6,687 nucleotides of DNA. Source: JAJYZP01 sp049964535 (lineage in GTDB: Bacteria > Actinomycetota > Acidimicrobiia > Acidimicrobiales > Acidimicrobiaceae). The translations under genes and the position numbers were made by a program. The DNA lies in contig JBMFXG010000148.1 in the NCBI GenBank assembly GCA_049964535.1, positions 1 through 6,687 of the forward strand, given 5' to 3'. Positions 4,982 to 6,687 of the stretch are shown in pieces. The notes under the pieces are model-generated. The model saw only the letters and a list, made by a program, of their open reading frames with translations, made no database searches and was not told the DNA's origin. Each line of letters starts with the position of its first letter. The first letter of the stretch is position 1.

Positions 4982-6481
4982 TTATGCCGCTGGTGCGAGT
5001 GAGGCCGTCATTTCGCTTGACCATGGTGTGGGGATTCGAGCGCCCCGGTATCGGTAGCGAACAATCGCTACCTTTTGTGGCCGGAACATCTCGACTCTGC
5101 CATCGCGTATCTCCCAGTTAGGGAGGTGGCGACGGACGAGAGTCCCCTGGTTTAGCCCGGCATGCCGTTTGCGGATCCAACGGTAGATCCTCCACCACGT
5201 GAAGTGATCGAGGTAACTGAAGGTCCGTGAAGACACTCCGTGGTAAAAGTAGTTACACCATCCCGACAGAACTCGGTTCACCGAGATCAACAGGTCGCCA
5301 AGCGTTCGATGCTTTGCTCTGGCTGTCAACGGTCGAACCTTTGCCATCACAGAGGCAAGTGCCTTCTTCGATGGATAGGTATAGACCGCCTTCTTGCCGT
5401 TTTGACCTCTACGGTTCCGGCGCTGGATGTGCCAGCCAAGAAAGTCAAAACCCTCCTCTATGTGACAGACCCTCGTCTTTTCTTCCGATAGACGTAAACC
5501 CATCGGAGCGAGTACCGCTGTTACCTCATCCCAGAGCGCTTCGGCATCGTTGCGAGAGCCGTTGACCATGACCACAAAGTCATCTGCATACCGGATGATC
5601 CGCATAGCAGGTATTCCAGCTCGGCGACGCCTGGCACGCATCGATGTTGGACCAAGCGCTTCCCATTTAGCTGTGAAGTGCTCGTCCAACACGGACAGGG
5701 CGATATTGGCAAGTAGCGGTGAGAGGACCCCGCCTTGAGGAGTGCCGGTGATAGTCTTGCGATTAAGGCCCCTTTCGGTAAGGACTCCAGCTCGCAAGAA
5801 TGCCTTGATCAGACCAAGGACGCCTTTGTCTCCGATTCGACGTCGCACCCTACCTATGAGGGCGGTGTGGTCGATCTCATCAAAGCACGCTTTGATGTCT
5901 GCCTCGAACACCCATTCGTAATTACGAACGGGTGTGCCGAGGAAGTGAATCTCAGCGATTGCGTCCTGGGCTCTGCGCCTCGGGCGGAACCCGTAACTGC
6001 ACGGGTGAAAGTCCGCCTCAAAGATCGGCTCAAGCACCAGTTTCAGGGACGCTTGCACGACCCGGTCAACAGCAGTTGGTATCCCGAGACGACGGACTTT
6101 GCCCGACGCTTTAGGGATCGCCTTCTCCCGAACTCGGGTTGGAGTGAATCGGTGGGCTTTGAGGTCATCTCGCAGCTCATCGAGGAACTCCCTGGCAGAG
6201 GCGATAGATCGTGGTGCGATCCCGTCAATGCCAGCGGTGCGCCCGCCCTTGTTCTCCCGTACCCGATTCCACGCCACCACGAGGAAGGCCGGGTCATAGA
6301 CAAGGTTGAATAAGTCATCAAAACAACGATCAGGATCACTGATCGCCCATTGGTGTAGCTTCGTTTGCATCCCAAGTACCCGTGCTCTGCCTCTTTGAGG
6401 CCAAGCCACGGAGCGCCAGTATTCACCAGCGACCTCCTTGTTCTGCTCTGTTGCTACCAACACGCTGGGGTCCTTCGCCAT
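4982..6481 (-). CDS. ltrA: Group II intron reverse transcriptase/maturase
   Basis: Intron-encoded protein of 499 residues that helps the intron RNA to splice and copies it into DNA during retrohoming. Start: ATG at 6481 inside the conserved context GGGAAAGCCGGCTAC-ATG; an internal ATG at 6370 (MQTKLHQW) is the other option. Fingers/palm reverse transcriptase domain about residues 55-350: DRVVQASLKLVLEPIFEADF (139-158), SYGFRPRRRAQDAI (162-175), first catalytic Asp in FEADIKACFDEIDH (D195), TGTPQGGVLSPLLANI (245-260), the YADD box (298-301) and FLGW (347-350). The maturase (X/GIIM) domain spans about 370-450, with LSGWCNYF (405-412) and WWRIYRWIRKRH (429-440). A short basic C-terminus follows; the HNH endonuclease (Cys pairs, EXHH) is absent. 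All core catalytic residues and the full reading frame are present, so it looks functional. Confidence 0.95.
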   Translation of the reverse strand: MAKDPSVLVATEQNKEVAGEYWRSVAWPQRGRARVLGMQTKLHQWAISDPDRCFDDLFNLVYDPAFLVVAWNRVRENKGGRTAGIDGIAPRSIASAREFLDELRDDLKAHRFTPTRVREKAIPKASGKVRRLGIPTAVDRVVQASLKLVLEPIFEADFHPCSYGFRPRRRAQDAIAEIHFLGTPVRNYEWVFEADIKACFDEIDHTALIGRVRRRIGDKGVLGLIKAFLRAGVLTERGLNRKTITGTPQGGVLSPLLANIALSVLDEHFTAKWEALGPTSMRARRRRAGIPAMRIIRYADDFVVMVNGSRNDAEALWDEVTAVLAPMGLRLSEEKTRVCHIEEGFDFLGWHIQRRNRRGQNGKKAVYTYPSKKALASVMAKVRPLTARAKHRTLGDLLISVNRVLSGWCNYFYHGVSSRTFSYLDHFTWWRIYRWIRKRHAGLNQGTLVRRHLPNWEIRDGRVEMFRPQKVAIVRYRYRGARIPTPWSSEMTASLAPAA

Positions 6482-6687
6482 GTAGCCGGCTTTCCCGACC
6501 TCGGACTACTACAACCCCTCCGCCCCACCTCAGCAGCATCAACGAGCGACACGTCTTCCCGCCAACCAGCTGGTTGCTGGTTGGGTAGGGGGCTGTCGAA
6601 GTGGTTCCCACGTTCATCCTTGCACCGTTTGACAGGTGAGGCACCCAACTTTGCCCCTGCAACTTCGCCATGGCTACGCCGCAGACC
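6482..6687 (-). ncRNA. Group II intron RNA upstream of the maturase ORF (part of the 5' domains)
   Basis: This non-coding stretch is GC-rich and structured. It includes the self-complementary CAACCAGCTGGTTG and, next to the ORF start, a GTAGTAGTCCGAGGTCGGG segment followed by AAAGCCGGCTAC. That resembles the region just before the maturase ORF in related actinobacterial introns (from memory). The individual domains cannot be delimited because the 5' part is cut off. Confidence 0.6.

Larger units (their letters stand above)
4877..6687 (-). mobile_element. Group II intron (retroelement), 5' end outside window
   Basis: Ribozyme-type retroelement on the minus strand: RNA upstream of the ORF (6482-6687), maturase ORF (4982-6481), then domains V and VI (4877-4973). 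The 3' splice site is set by the fold at ...CCCTAC, last base 4877, followed by the IS3 exon TCGTGG. No credible GTGYG start occurs in 6482-6687. Only 206 bases upstream of the ORF are present, less than domains I-III need, so the 5' splice site and 5' exon lie beyond 6687. The ORF stop is only eight bases before domain V, so domain IV is almost entirely coding. The maturase lacks an endonuclease domain, as in several bacterial intron classes; I do not assign the class firmly. Confidence 0.92.

Noticed and set aside
5735..6313. 192-residue plus-strand frame
   Set aside because: Antisense to the well-conserved reverse transcriptase core; no recognisable motifs.
6541..6600. CAACCAGCTGGTTG palindrome as an operator or attachment site
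   Set aside because: It lies within the group II intron RNA, where a structural helix explains it better.
1..6687. CRISPR array, tRNA, rRNA, toxin-antitoxin or phage-defence genes
   Set aside because: No regularly spaced repeats, no tRNA-like cloverleaf and no matching protein motifs were seen on either strand.

Overview
The window looks like bacterial chromosome that has collected mobile DNA. Base composition is moderate to slightly GC-rich by eye (not counted). TTG and GTG starts, GA-rich ribosome binding sites and the types of IS and group II intron fit an actinobacterium. A relative of the acidophilic Acidimicrobiia is possible, but that is a weak guess from general resemblance.

Left region (1-1014): two IS21-family elements in the same orientation, one broken by the other. 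Element A has its outer tip at 1014, three tandem terminal repeats, and an istA gene on the minus strand from 854. The IstA homology stops at codon 201-202. Exactly there lies the outer tip (250) of a second IS21-type end, element B, with its own repeat variant; B runs off the left edge. Bases 1015-1515 hold no convincing gene, only dyads and the leader of the next gene.

Centre (1516-3993): the only chromosomal-type cargo. A SulP-family anion transporter with a C-terminal STAS domain lies on the plus strand (1516-3147) and is followed by a small terminator. A 414-base non-coding gap separates it from a convergent MerR-family regulator on the minus strand (stop 3562, start at 4005 or 3993). 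Nothing in the sequence proves that the regulator controls the transporter.

Right region (about 4205-6687): the tail of an IS3-family transposase (minus strand), interrupted by a group II intron. The intron 3' end can be placed at 4877 by folding domains V and VI, including a bulged branch-point A seven bases from the end. The intron carries an intact 499-residue reverse transcriptase/maturase without an HNH endonuclease domain. Its 5' part leaves the window on the right. The IS3 exon just past the splice site has lost the first catalytic Asp and has an in-frame stop, so the host transposase would be dead even after splicing.

Overall, a transporter and a regulator are hemmed in by nested mobile elements (IS21 into IS21 on one side, intron into IS3 on the other). 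I found no CRISPR array, tRNA, rRNA, toxin-antitoxin pair or defence system.
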